Numbered from the stretch's first letter, positions 48,391 through 61,287 are shown. The stretch is DNA of 64,000 nt from Allantophomopsis cytisporea (GCA_024752435.1 CP103022.1:682001-746000), one strand, 5' to 3'. Made by a program: numbers and translations. The notes: generated by a model from the sequence alone, not told the origin.

Positions 48391-50218
48391 CTACGTCTCA
48401 ACATCGTGCGCGTCTAACCCCCTACTAACCTCAAACCCACTCGAATCTGCAATCTCTTGCATCAAAATCTTCACCCAGTCCCTCACCAACCTCATCTCTT
48501 TCTCCCTCAGATTCTCAAATGCCATGCGCAATGGAAATAACAGAAAGAATGCTCCAGAGCTATCGTGTGGTTTGAGTAGATGATAATCCGCGCTACGACA
48601 GATCTCGACAGCGATCTGCTCGGGCGTGTGCGCCAGTGTTGGAGCGAGGAGAGGGCTTTTGCTTTTTTTTGCTTGCGGAGAAGGGGAAGAGGAAGGGAAA
48701 GGAGAAGTGAAAGGGGAATGAGAAGTGGAGAGTGGAGTTGACGAGAAACTAGGGACGGAGGGAGGCGAGGAGAAGAATGGAGAAGAAGGGGATCTAGAAT
48801 GGACAAAAGTGCCCAGCTCGTGTAGCACCAGGTACGTTGCGTTGTAGAGAGCAATCTCATTTGCGCGCTCGAGGTCTGTGTAATAGATTATCGTTTCGAA
48901 GGGTGCTTTAGACGTTGATATGGAAGTGGGGATTTCCACTGCTGCGGTGGGGTAGAGCTCCTCCCACCAGATACGCCACGTAATCATGGCCGTGAGAAGC
49001 TTTTCATATCGAAACATCAAACCTTGATGCGCGGCTTCAACCTCAGCGATAGATAGCGGTGTTCGTCGCAGATTCTTCAAGTCTTCCATCATGGCGGGGA
49101 CATCGACGAGAATGTCTTGGATGTGGTCACCCATCGTCTTGCTGGATGGATCGAGCGCCCAGGGTATTGTCTTCCATTCGGTTGAGTCCAAGAAGCAGCG
49201 TTTACGGCTAATCAATGCTCGGAGGATTATGGACATGCGACCTGATGTGAAGACATGTCTGTCAGGATCTTCCATGTGTGCTGAGGGGCCACGGAATTCG
49301 AGGATACGTTCTACACCGCCCGTGTGCTGGACTGAGTTGAAGAATTAGTCAAAATTTTGTGGAAAGGAACATGTGTCTTAGCATCTCCTCATAATGTTAT
49401 AATGGGGAGCCAGGGCCGGGAATACATACTCCATCCGCGATTTGATCTCGTTGCAATAAACTACATCAATTAGTATCGGTTTTATTACCCATAACTTACG
49501 GAAGGAGAAGTCTTAAAGTACAGAACATGGTCGTCTAAACACAAGATAAATTGAGAAAAGAACCTACCTCATACGTGGCCAATGACATAGCAGTTCTCAA
49601 AACCCTCAAATCACGTGCCTTGACTGGATCTTGCAAGTCTTCAGACAGTTCCACCAAAGCCTTACAATAATGTAGCGATCCCTGCTCAATAAAGTGCTGC
49701 TGCTTATGCATTCTACCAAAGTACACATTGCTGAGAGCGAGTACAGTATCCTTATTCACAGAGCTCGGAGACTTACAGTCCCAGCCTCTAACAACCTCCG
49801 GACGGAAGCGCGTAACCCCAACGAAGAGTTTCGACAGCATGAAGGCGATCTTGACATCGTCCTCGAATGCCCGGAGGTTGAGTTCCGAGGGTAGTGGAGC
49901 GGCAGCATAGGCAATGATGTCTTTATCTGTAGGGGAGCTGTCTGGTGGTGATGTGGAAGTTTGCTTCTTTAGAGCTCTGTTCTGCACTGAGGAGGTTTGG
50001 TCGACGAATCGCAGATCGCGGCTGTAGCCTTCACAATGATGGTTGCCCTTTATGCAGCGATTGCAAATTGGGTGCGCTTCGTCGCATTTCACGCGTCGTC
50101 GTCGACATGTCCGACAGCCTACCTATTCTATTAGTTTCCCTGCTATTGAGGGTCATGAGAGGACGGAGCTAATGAAATGCGCGGCTCAACCTTTTGATCG
50201 CCCTCCTACTCCAACCAT
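48391..50218 (-). CDS. Zn2Cys6 fungal transcription factor with Fungal_trans_2-type domain
   Basis: DNA-binding regulator; target genes unknown. Minus-strand exons 50191-50218, 49568-50118, 49430-49460 and 48391-49331 give 516 aa. The binuclear zinc cluster is complete near the N-terminus: Cys 11, 14, 21, 28, 31 and 38 (C-x2-C-x6-C-x6-C-x2-C-x6-C), with the basic stretch CRTCRRRRVKC. The middle and C-terminal region has ATYEFIATRSNRGWIQHTGG, VERILEFRGP and KRCFLDSTEWKTIPWALDP, typical of the DUF3468/Fungal_trans_2 class. The first exon encodes only nine residues before the cluster and is joined by a 72-nt intron. Intron 2 (107 nt) could be split by a 12-nt exon. A Ser/Pro-rich loop lies at about 48660-48800. 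It is divergent from the gene at 50944. Confidence 0.9.
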
Positions 50219-50943
50219 ACTGCAAGGATCTCCGCCAAGAGTATATTGATAGTAAAACGGGTTATGAAAGTTTTCATCACACGGCCGCAATCAAAACAAG
50301 TGATTTTGTACGAGATGCCGAGTTTGCACGTGAGGACAATACCTTTGTTGAAATCATCTTTCCCCTCACCTTGCACACCATCCAACTATCTGCTTACTGT
50401 ACTCACCTCGGGGCTTCACATTGCGTACAGCTCCGTTGATCGACTGGCTGAAGGAGCGGGACAAAAGCTTAAACTCAATTAAGATTACACTAAGCCTTTA
50501 CGAGCAGCATGAGGCGAGACCGCGCTAATCCCAAAGGAAGACATTCGCTTCGAGCCTGTTGTCTTATGCTTCCTACGCATATTCTGACGTCTTCAAGTGC
50601 GAGGAGGCCAATGGTAAGCCTCCCTTCTTGCTGATAAAATCGAGTCGGGTGTTTCTTTGCTCCATACTCCGATCTCCGTCGGGATTACTGTTGTCTCTTT
50701 GTGCTGTGCAGTGGGCTGTGCTGGTTCTTAGCCATGCGATGAAGACCTTACTTGTTGAGAATGATATCTCGAATAGATGTAGAGATGATAAACATGTAGG
50801 TAGATATATAGATATGTGGCTTTCCTCGAACTTTCTTTATTCAAATCACTGTGTTCATAGAGCTGAATACGCATCTTCATTAATTATTTCACTGTTTCTC
50901 ATCAACTTTTCAATCTCAATCAAGGAAGCAAGCTTCAGTCATC
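50219..50943. promoter_or_regulatory. Divergent promoter region
   Basis: 725 bp between the starts of the Zn2Cys6 gene (minus) and the 337-aa protein gene (plus). Adjacent divergent placement makes the neighbour a possible target of the regulator, which is inference. AT-rich runs lie at 50790-50930. Confidence 0.35.
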
Positions 50944-51957
50944 ATGTGCTGCTCCAAGGACAAGAAGGAAGCTATCTACAAACAGTCGCGGTCGTCAACC
51001 TACCCGAATAAGCGCACAGGAAGCCAGACATCACTTGAACCACCGACCTATGATCAAGCCATGCAACAGCCCCACGAAGTCCACCAAGCGACACCAAGGA
51101 ACATAACCCCTCTGAATATCACCACAAACATCTCGACAAACTCCACCAACTCCATAACCTCAATCTCTAAATCCACTCCAACAGACGACGACATCCTCGC
51201 CCAAGCGCTGGCCTTCACCCGACACCCTGCCCCCGCAGCGTCATCCATCCGTCCCCTCGTCCTCCCCATCGCAATTCCACAATCTACTCCCGGCCTGACA
51301 GCCTCCTATACTCGCCTCTTCGCGCCCTCTCTCCCTTTTACTCACGGCATAACCTCCGAGGATTTTCTCGCTTTCATCGATAACTTCAACCTGGTTGCAA
51401 CACCATCCCCACCCCTCCAAGTCGTCGATGCCGTTGGTGGAATCATTTCTTCTGTCCCAAGCCATATCTTCACTGCTATAGGTGTCGGAATCCAAGCAGG
51501 TGCCAAGCTAGGGGGTGCTGCACTGTCCGCTGGGAGAGTGAAGATGTATATGCAACGATCGAACGAGGAGTTCTTTGGGCCGCGACGTCTGCGGGTGCGT
51601 ATCGTGGGCGCAGAGGAGTTGGCGGAGGTGCTTTATATACCGGGGAGCGTGCTCGATGTGGGGAGATTGACGGAGGAGAATATGGGGTACAGTAGTGCGG
51701 ATCGAAGGATGCAGGCTGTCAGAGGCTATGTTACTGAGACTACATTTGATGTTCCGCCGCCCGCGAAACAGACTGATGTACTGAAGAGGATTTGTGCAAG
51801 GCAGGTTGAGATGCGAGAGGGGAAGAGTGAGAGGAAGATTATGAAGCAGAGGCAGAAGATGATTCGAAAGGAGATGAAGGGGAAAGACGGTCAGAGGAAG
51901 GACAAGGAAGGTAAGGCGGCAAGGAAGGTTAAGTGGCTGTTGATTGAGAATGTGTAA
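50944..51957 (+). CDS. Conserved fungal protein of unknown function (337 aa)
   Basis: Single-exon gene. The N-terminus MCCSKDKKEAIYK has adjacent Cys residues that could be lipid-modified (inference). A disordered Thr/Ser/Asn-rich stretch follows to about residue 100. The conserved-looking core contains FTHGITSEDFLAFIDNFNL, SPPLQVVDAVGGIISSVP and AIGVGIQAGAKLGGAALSAG (a Gly/Ala-rich amphipathic or hydrophobic segment), then RVKMYMQRSNEEFFGPRRL. The C-terminus is a Lys/Arg-rich helix. I recall similar cores in many ascomycete proteins, often annotated hypothetical, without a known function. The ATG at 50944 is the first in frame. Codon use and the long open frame support a real gene. Confidence 0.85.
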   Translation: MCCSKDKKEAIYKQSRSSTYPNKRTGSQTSLEPPTYDQAMQQPHEVHQATPRNITPLNITTNISTNSTNSITSISKSTPTDDDILAQALAFTRHPAPAASSIRPLVLPIAIPQSTPGLTASYTRLFAPSLPFTHGITSEDFLAFIDNFNLVATPSPPLQVVDAVGGIISSVPSHIFTAIGVGIQAGAKLGGAALSAGRVKMYMQRSNEEFFGPRRLRVRIVGAEELAEVLYIPGSVLDVGRLTEENMGYSSADRRMQAVRGYVTETTFDVPPPAKQTDVLKRICARQVEMREGKSERKIMKQRQKMIRKEMKGKDGQRKDKEGKAARKVKWLLIENV

Positions 51958-54236
51958 GAAAGTTTGATGGGGTTTATATGTTGAGGGATCTGTAGAGTAG
52001 CTTTTGTTTCATTTTTGATGGCGTTGATATCACAATGTCCTTACAAGATACTACTGATTGCAATAGTTGCGTGAGAATATGCGTACGAATGAAAATCTTG
52101 AAAAGAAACCCCCCCTCTTACAACAACGCAATCTGGAGATCGTCCACAAAAATGTTCAAAAGTTGTAGGGAGAACAGCATTCTGAAATTTATGCCCTCTG
52201 TTCAAGTAAAAGAAAGCTCTTGCCTTTTGCCTTTATAGAAGGTAAACAAATCAAGCAAGTCGTCCTTAAGTCTGTTCCACTGTTGATGGCTGATTCTCGT
52301 CTTGCTAATAGCAAACGAGGATGGCAGAAAATCCGATTGAACTAAGGAAGAACCCCCCTGTTAGGATAGGAAACATGTAAGTAGTTATCACCTTCTTCTG
52401 AATTTATTTGCTGCTTTCACTCACTATGCTATTGTAGGGAGGAAGAATGGAATTCGCGAACAGGTGGTGCTTAAAGTATCTGTTTACGTCGAATGACGCC
52501 AGATTTCTATTTGATCAAGTTCTGTTCTTCACCCAACAGCAAATATTGCAAAGCCTGCCAGTCAAATTTCACCTAATTCAATAGGCTTTGCGAGCTCCTA
52601 AGGTGACATCAATAAGTGGTTCCAGGGATGAGAACAGTACGAAGCTCGTGTATCCTCATTTTTATCTTCAACTACTTCCCAGCTTTGTCGCCCAGGTTTG
52701 ACACAACATGAAGCCGAAGGACAGCTGCGCGGAGAACCTCGCAAATCTGAACTATTGTATCTCCGGTTTATCTCGATGACAAAAGTGTAGGATGAAAACG
52801 ACCGAAGCCCAAGACTCATGGATATATCGCTCCTCGAATATATGGCATCCGGTAAGTTGATGAACTTCTAACCGTGATCCTTGGCCAAATGTCTTACATC
52901 CAAAAGTGCTTTCACCTTGGAAGCTGAAGGAGATTCTTTGAAAGGTTTGGTGTTAGGCTATCACTATGCACGTGTCAACTTTCAAGCGTTGAGGAGAACC
53001 TGTAATATTCTCTGGTGCTACCCCTATCATCTTTTCTTCAACTGTAAGCCAAATAAGTTCTTGAGCCACGTGTCCATTGTGCTACTAGTAATGCTCTTTG
53101 TTCGGTATTGATTGTCGGTGCGAAATCTGTTGTATTCAGAGACTTGAGTGCGCAGTCTCCCTAGTATGTGCACACAAAGTGCAGGCGGAATCTCCTCACA
53201 GCGCGAAGTCTGAGATCAGAACAGCAAACTTCGTCATTTTTGCTAAGTCTGTTCCCCAGCCATCTTCTGACTCATAAAAGAAACTCTTAGGTTGCTTCGA
53301 CGAAGCTGCGAAAGTTGCGAAGCCTTGTGGCCACAACAGGCAGTCGCTGGACGATAAAAAGGCTCATCTTCTCGCCCAGACACTTTTCTTCCCACAACAC
53401 CTTACAACCCCTCCAAACTCAACTTATCATTGAGAAGAAACCGGAGAACTTATCCTCATTCAATCTTCCAAAGCTGAACAATATCCCGCCCGGTACTCAG
53501 ATCTTACACGCTGTCAACGCATCCACTGCGCTTTGGCTGAGCCATCGCCATACGAGAGAGAACGAGAACACGAAGAGATTAATCCTCCACATAGTATCAG
53601 ACAGCAAAGAAATACCTCTTTCTTAGGTGAGAATATTCAGTATCTCTCTCCCTCGAGTCCCACCCAAGAACAACGTTCGGACACGCGAGCCGCTCGCTCT
53701 TCTGCCACCTTTCCTCCCCTGTTGTCGAGTGACAACAACAAACAAAGCCATCAGCGCGCATAATCGCACACAGACCTCCAGTTTTGAATATCCACTTGGT
53801 TTTTGAAACCGATAGCGAGTCATACAGACCTGTGTACGCTCGAAGCATCGGACCAAGCGTGTTGAGACGCCTTCACACGTACTCATAGTTTGTTGACTAT
53901 CGGGACATTCGTCACACATACATCTTGCTTTCAGATCTAGCATACAAAGCTTGATACTGTGCGGGGAACCAAAATCTGATCTGTGTAGTTGTTGTTTTCT
54001 TTGACGGTCTGAGAGGCTATTGAGAACCAGTCAAACGTGACTTCAAGAGGATATAACCACAGTAACAGAATAAAAAGATTCGACTGACAAAGGAACAGAA
54101 AGACGGAGACATTTGAGAAAGGACTTGAAAAAAACAATATATACTGCTGACTCAAAATGAGAAAATAGAGACTCGCCTGATATTTGATTGTTAGAGCCCC
54201 TTTCCTGGAAAAGGAGGAATACGCTACCAAAAAACC
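51958..54236. other. Intergenic / likely leader of the 1,414-aa protein gene
   Basis: About 2.3 kb. The first part has only short ORFs. From about 53380 to 53760 the plus strand is C/A/T-rich and G-poor, like fungal 5' leaders, and carries open frames (53315-53626, 53533-53763) that start at non-ATG codons. I see no family in them. Confidence 0.35.
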
Positions 54237-57200
54237 ATGGCGACCGGCAGAGGCAGGAATAGACCCTTCATGCCAAACTCAGACCATGCACAGTTTCTCA
54301 TGGAGACTGATGCACTCTATCAGCCTTTGCAGCACCCAACACCGCCGGGTATGAGTGACCGGGCCAAGGCAGAAAGATCTCTCCTTAAGAACAGACTCCG
54401 ACAGGAGATACGAAGGAACAAGCAGAAGCAGCTTGAAACCGGCAGTCCATATGTCGGAGCTCAAATGGTCCAGGACCAAAATGCACATTTGAAGAGGACT
54501 AGAAACAATTTTGTTCTTGGACTGCCTTATGTAGCTGCGGAGGCACGAGGTCATGATGAAGTCAAGCGTGCTGGTCGCCGCGCCGACGATGTTGCTGACC
54601 TGGACCCTAGTGCCAACCCGCAAAACACGCCCTGCCACTGCGTGATTCATGATAACATGCACACAGCACAAAGGATTCTAGCTCGTAAGGACGATCGACC
54701 AATCACATTTAGAGACGCCGATCTCCCATCTTCTATCTGTGCCAACTATATTCATCATCCAACACCCGTACACCCGTCATCGCGTATCATCAAGATTGCT
54801 AATTGGGGTGAACAACAAAGCACTTCCGAATCTCTTTCGAACACGAAAGGAGAACCCTCGAACATTGATACAGGTTCCAATACAGACGTCACTGGTCCTT
54901 GGACTGTTCTGCTAGAGTCCGACGAGGTGCTTACATCTGATAAGGAGCCTGAAGATAGATCTCAAGTCTCAAACGAAAAACCAATTCCGGACTTCTCAAA
55001 TCTTACATCGGAGGAGTTACTCTGGACACTTGCCCACTGGGATGTTAAGAATAATTGCGTATCAGAGAACATAACGGTGCCGATACAAGATAACCGGCAG
55101 AAGTATCAACAAACGGTCCCATCTATCGATTCTACTATACTAGACATTGACAACAAGGAGGAAGCGCAAGAATTAAATGGAGCGCGTCAAGAACGAACGC
55201 GAGGAAGTACTTCTCAGGTACGCGTCGGACCACGAACAGCTACGTCTGGCATAACCAAGACATACAGAACGCCCAAGATGGCAGGCGGTTTCTCTATGCA
55301 ATCACTTAAGCAAAAGCACCCACATGGACGCAGTCATTCAAGCGCTCCACGTGCAGGATATGGCCCATTACCTGGTCCACTGACGATGATGAGCGAGCGT
55401 GCGGCAAGCAAAGTTATCCCAACAGCCCTCCAGCCGCCACCAGAGCCAGAACCGGAACCGAAAACTTCACCATCGGCCAATGGACCACCCTCAATTGATG
55501 AGCCTATGTTAGAAGATACCATGGATTCTAATGATGAAGATCCTGACGGACAAGATGCACAACATCTGTATGGAGTAGATACAGAGGCGGAGCTTGGTTT
55601 ACCGTTCCCGGCACCGCAGCTCGATATTGAAGATGCGTAAGTATTCCTTACTTTCCAGAATCATTAGAACCTTAAATCAGCATTTACTCGTTTGAAGTCC
55701 ACTGCACCAACAACCAAGAAACTCAGATAGGTTTCATCTTCCATTCTGTTTCCAATCACTAATCGACATTAAACATATATTACTCTTCAAAGCTTTTCGA
55801 GTATATCACTGACGCCTTTTTTTCTATAGTGTCTGGTATCTTACAATGCCAGGCTTTATCAGACATGTTCAGGCGCGCCTGCCTGGCCATATTTCTGGGC
55901 TACGAATTTGGCATCCAGCCGCTCCAAATGCAGTTGCGGGCTTTGGGGTCATCTGTAATTGGATCGGAAGTCTGGTGGAGGCAAATTACGACGATGTCCT
56001 TTTCTTGCATCGACAAGAATTCGAAAAAGCCGTTCATGAGATCACGCGCGAGGTTCATCAGCAGCTCTGTGATGACTACAAAGACCATTACGAGAAGAGG
56101 ATGTATGATCTTCTGACTCACACTGCGTATGGCCGTTTGAAGTCGGACTACGATGCAGCTCTCTTCAGAATTGCAGACTTGGAAAACAGATGTCGATTGC
56201 AAGAAGAAGCCTTAACAAGACAGCATGCCAATTTTAACAATCAGGACATCTCAGCCAATCCGGTTGTCTATACCCCATTGCCTGCTGAGATGCTGCAACA
56301 TATCCCACCCGAAGGCATTGTAACTCCAGCAGTATTGACCGAGGAGAATCTTCGGGATTTGGAAGAACAACTTCTGCAATTCCCGGTCCCTCCACAGGGC
56401 GGCATCGGTCAGGGTAATGGGTCTATGTATCCTGCACCACGCCCTTCTTCCCAAGCTGGCGATAATGTGGAAGAGACTGATGCCGATGGTGACGCCGATG
56501 GTGACGCTGATGGTGACGCTGATGGTGACGCTGAAACCGATCTTGAAAATGACGAGCATATGAACTTGCGTGGTGGTCAGGCAGGCATATACTCTGACGA
56601 CCTCGATGAAGATGATGAAGATGAGTCCGAAGCCCGTCCAAACTATTCAGTTCCAGCTAAGTGGGCTTCCTATGCTGCTCAAAGCCAGGATCGTACCAGT
56701 CTTCCATCTGCTGCAGGCTCGGAGATCTCTCATAGATCATATTCGAGATCCGTCTTTGATGGACCTCCATCAAAGTTCGACGCATACGCTGTCAACCGAA
56801 TTCACGATGAATACACGCTTGCTATTCATCGACCAGATAATACTACCCAGAATTCGGAGCACGCATCGACCACTAGGGAGTCCCAAGACCGCAGACGTAC
56901 GTATGACGAGTACAGTCAAGAGCAGGAGTCAGAAAGTGGTAGATCTACGACCAGAGCTCGCAGCATCATTGACCCTGCTGGACCAGAGAATACACCACTA
57001 GCAGCTACTTTCAGGACCTCTAGTATCACCACTTCATCGGATGTCGTAAGCACTGGTAACTCCACTCCACTTGCTGCTCCAAATGCTCGTTTTGCTACAC
57101 CAAACAATATTCCAACAGCACTTGATCCACGAATGGAGGACATCTCACTCGATATTGATGAAGGTGTCCGAGCCAACTTCCTGCCGATTACAGAGCTAAG

Positions 57201-58674
57201 TACCGCTCGTGATTCCAATGCGAAGTCAAACTCAAGCAAGCCTTTGAACAGTGCTGCGCCAATTATAAATGTCTTCTCTGAAGACTCAGTTTCTGTTTAC
57301 ACTCCAAAGATTGATGTCAGAGTCAAAGACCTTGACCGCTATGGCAGGCGCATTGGTAACGTCAAGCAGCAAGGGCAAGTGAAGAAGCGACACCTCGAGC
57401 ATCACTTAGAGCTTGTTCAAATGCGAGATGAGCAGATGCTGCGAGCTACTGCTGAAAAGCATGCGTGGGAAGCTATGGATCCTGTGGAGCGTGCCGAGCG
57501 TCTTGCTATCCTGCGTCAACCTATTACTCTGTGGCATGGACAACCTGGTGCAGCACCAGAAGACAACTTTGATCTTGAGGAAATACCTCGTGTTTATACT
57601 CAAGTTGTTACTACCAAAGAGATCGAAGCTTGGATGGAGCGTATAGAAGTCTCTGAAGGTGATGACCATACTGCCTCTCACTTCGCCGATGATGAATCTA
57701 TGTACAAATTGCAATCATCCGTCGGAGGTGCTAGAACTTCGGAGCAAGTGAACCGTCTCGTTTCCGACTTACTTGCTGTCAAAATCAACAGATCCCCTCA
57801 TGGACGCCGTCACGCCCCCACCCGGTCCTCGCAACGCACACATGAGGGTAGCTTACCTGGCAGTATTCAGACAGAGGAATTGCCTTCAATTGAGACGGAC
57901 CTTGCCTTCCTGGATGATACTTTAATTGTCCGTGCCATCGAAGATACCGAAATTGATATCAATGGTTCGCTCATGAGCAACGAAATCCTCGACAAAGTCT
58001 CTCGTTTCTGTTCAATCACTCTTCGTCATGGTAGACTGGTAGCTGTCCGCCTACACCCTCTCGTCCACTACACACCCTCCGCAATCACCAAGCGCATTTT
58101 CGGCGGCGTAATCCAGGATATCCAGTTTTTCGAAGCCAAGCACATCGCCGTTGTCGTGTTCCTACACGCCGCCGAGGCTGCAGCCTTTGTACATCATGTG
58201 AAGAAGGTAAAGAGCTCTGGTACGGCACAGGAGGTGCGAGCCCTACAGATTGATGCGGACTGGTATCGCGGCTCACAAGCAGAATCTATCCAAGCTCCGC
58301 AGTCCAATGTCGTGAAGAATCACTTCTCACTCAAAGCCACGCGTGTTCTCATTCTACACAACATCCCCCTCACCAAAAAGAAAGAAGAGGTCAATGCGGA
58401 ACTGGGAATCCTGCTCGACCAGTTGCTTGTCTCGGTATCTCTCATCACGCCGCCACAGCGCTACGTTCAACGCGAGAGAGGAAAGACAGCTATCATCGAG
58501 TTCACAAGCATCAAAGACGCCATCGCGGCAAGACAGTCCATCCTCGATGGTAGCATTGAGGGATATACAGAGGCCAAGCCTATATTTGCAGCTGACCCTG
58601 CCGGTCACCCAGATACCGTTCGGGAATATTGTCAATGCAAGGGTTGTGAGGCACGTAGACGATTGAGGGACTAA
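54237..58674 (+). CDS. Large protein of unknown function with C-terminal RRM-like segments (1,414 aa)
   Basis: Exons 54237-55636 and 55830-58674 join in frame (GC|T) across a 193-nt intron with donor gtaagt and acceptor tatag. The N-terminus has a basic coil (RAKAERSLLKNRLRQEIRR, about residues 42-60). Most of the protein is acidic and disordered, including a tandem DADG repeat (56485-56532). A second basic helical part spans about 960-1030 (RYGRRIGNVKQQGQVKKRHLE). Near the C-terminus two segments look like RNA-recognition-motif folds: about 1188-1260 (LVAVRLHPLVHYTPSAI, AVVVFLHAAEAAAFVHHV) and about 1304-1375 (TRVLILHNIPLTKKKEEV, KTAIIEFTSIKDAIAARQSI). The RRM call is from pattern only. It ends in a short Cys pair (CQCKGCEARRRL). 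A role in RNA binding is a guess, and two separate genes are unlikely because the splice is clean and in frame. Confidence 0.8.
55637..55829 (+). other. Intron joining the two halves of the 1,414-aa gene (193 nt)
   Basis: Donor gtaagt directly after GAAGATGC, and acceptor tttctatag before TGTCTGGTATC. The splice gives GAT GCT GTC TGG TAT and continues a 943-codon open frame. Confidence 0.8.
56485..56532 (+). repeat. Coding 12-nt tandem repeat (DGDA)4
   Basis: Four near-perfect copies of GATGGTGACGCT (the first ends in C), in frame, encoding an acidic repeat within the 1,414-aa protein. Confidence 0.9.
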
Positions 58675-61260
58675 GGCGTTATGGCGGCTTGAATTCTTCC
58701 ACGACTATTCTTTGGGACTCGGTCCTTCTGAAGGCTTCTAGCTTGATGATAGCTTAATGCGGGTGGTGAAAGGCTTAGTGTCTGCTGACGGGCTGAAATT
58801 TGGGGAGCTCTATTACGAGACATCGAACCTCTTGTATTAAGATTGTGTCATATGCGGGTACTATTTTTCGTCTTGCACATCCAGTCCGATGCCTTCGTAT
58901 ATCAACACCCTCGATGACGACACATGCGATAAAGAGGATAAGATTCAAGGGAGAGAAGTTGACATGATTCATGTCCTCGCTTCTTCGTCTCCTTACGGAC
59001 AGCTTTTCTGACAAGTTCTAAATCAGTACTGCGGTCTAACGTCAAATGGATGCTCGATTAGCCTCAAGTGCCTTTCATTCACTTTCATTTGGTGTTTCTC
59101 ATTTTATTCTTCTCTTGATAAATGTACCCAAAAGAATCTGTATTTAGCTACCACGATGATTACGACTATGAGGGGGATGGAAGTAATCTTCAAAGTTGGT
59201 AGCTCAACAGACCTAAAAGCAAATCGATGATTTTCATTCAACGTTCCTCGATGATTATGATATGTGGTGACATTGACTCAATACCCACTCCAATGCTGGT
59301 TCCTTGCATCTTCGACCCCCTACGGACTGCGCTCTAATATCTAGCTTTGAGCATTTTGTATTCTCCACCTTCAGTGGTGGCTGTTGCATGATCTAGTTTC
59401 TTGGATTTCCTGGCACAAGTGCTTGCGGGCGGTGGTGGCAGGTCCGATTAGAGTTCTTCGTGAAGAGCCGTCGAACACTTCCTATCCTGACTATGTCGCG
59501 GGAAGACTCTCACACGATCACAACTACCTGATTTTATTGTGGCTTCATCACCTCCTGCGGGACACCTCACGTTCCACTATTTCACTGCCGTGCCGCGCAC
59601 GTCTCTCTTCCAGGGCCCTCCAAGGCTGAAAACAATCCTCTACGCTCACACCTGAATGAATATTGTGAATGCAATGCTATGGTGGTGCTGCCATTATGTA
59701 ATTTGTTGAAGCATTTGCGGCAGCCACTGTGATAATAGTTATGTGGATTTCCGCAGACCCGGTATGAATGACATCGGAATTGTCGGAATTGCAATAACTA
59801 AGAGTTCCGATCATGATTCCGCATTCGTCCTTCATTGTGGTGCTGCAAACCTCAAATGAGCAACCCAAGCCAGCGGCTTGCGATGGGGTACCATTCCACC
59901 GTGAGTGAGATGATTGTGCAAGGCTCTAGAATAACACTTCTGTGCTTCTAGCGCTACTGGGCTACACAGATTTGTGTCAATTTTTCTAGTGTGTAGGTAA
60001 GCGCCGGCATCATTACATCCCTTCATTGTTATGCAGAGGTAATGAATGTGGATGAAGGAGGATGGCGGAGGATTGATGACCATCGATATTATTAGTTGTT
60101 ACCAGCGAAACAAGCATACCTTTGACAATAACTGTGGAGCACTTCAACTTCACACATATCAACAATAACCACTGCTATATTTTTCTCATTCTGGAACTCA
60201 TATTCGTCGAAGTTCATACGTTTCTTCAAATCCTGTCTGAGATCGTATGAATGCGGGCTGCCCTTCGAATCCACACTTAACGATTAAGTACTACTTGGTT
60301 GATGTCTTATCATGCTCGAACATGGATACATAGCTCTGATTGTTGTAGATTAGAAGCGTCCAAGGCTCTTTAGCTGATGGATACCGCGATGGTCGATCGT
60401 CTGGGGTAAGGTACGTGCCATTGTGGGGAATGCTAATCGAGCTCCGCCATCAACCTATCCATCACTAACGAATAGACGGCGACACCAACAACCCAATTGT
60501 GAGCTTGACTTGCCCCGCGCTGAACAACCTCGAATTTACGCCCTTCCTCTTGCAGTAACGATATGAGTGCTAGTAGAACTTACTCCACGGATCCGAAGTC
60601 CGAATGCAAGGTTTCAAGGTTGGCTTTCGGAATAAGCTCCACGTTGCGCAAATCTGAGAAAGTTCTTCAATCTACCTGCTCTCCATGCTGACCAGTGGCG
60701 TAGATGATTTAGACATCTCCTAAGCACTGTATTTTTGTATAATTATTCACTGTAAGAGGCCCGTGAAAAGTTTCCTTTACACCAATTCAACACCCATGAC
60801 GCCATAAAGGGTTGTTCTCAACGTACACTGTCATGCATCTATAAAGTACGCTTGTGGGATTACGGACGAGAGTTCAGAAGGAAGTTATCGATTCTCCTGC
60901 TCCCTGCTCACATCTTGTCTTAACATTTCACTCGCTAACACAAAAATTCTGCATTACGTGCGGTGTCTCTTGAGCCTGACAGCTGTGCGATTATCAGGTT
61001 GTCAGAAAGAGTACGGCACAAGGTTATTTCAAGCGTGTCTTGACTCATCTTAGCACGAACACAGGAGACGTGTGGGTAAGTTTATAGAGAGCTTGGACTC
61101 ACCAAGGTGGTTCACTAAGGTGATCCTATCACCTGGCCCTTCGTCCGTGCTTCTTTCACCAGGTCTTAGAGGCCCGTTTCTCCATTTTGGAGTCCGTCTC
61201 CGTAGGAGTCCGCATAAGAAACGCTTCGAACTTATATTCATAGGCGCTGATTCGCACCCA
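58675..61260. other. Intergenic, nothing recognised
   Basis: About 2.6 kb between two plus-strand genes. Only short unrelated ORFs occur on both strands. It should include the promoter of the sugar transporter. The transporter frame is open from 61072 without family similarity. Confidence 0.4.
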
Positions 61261-61287
61261 ATGTCGGTATGTTTGAACACCATCAAT

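Noticed and set aside
61072..61287. In-frame upstream extension of the MFS transporter (start at 61072)
   Set aside because: The added residues have no similarity to sugar transporters and would place an odd Pro/Arg-rich stretch before the normal hydrophilic N-terminus.
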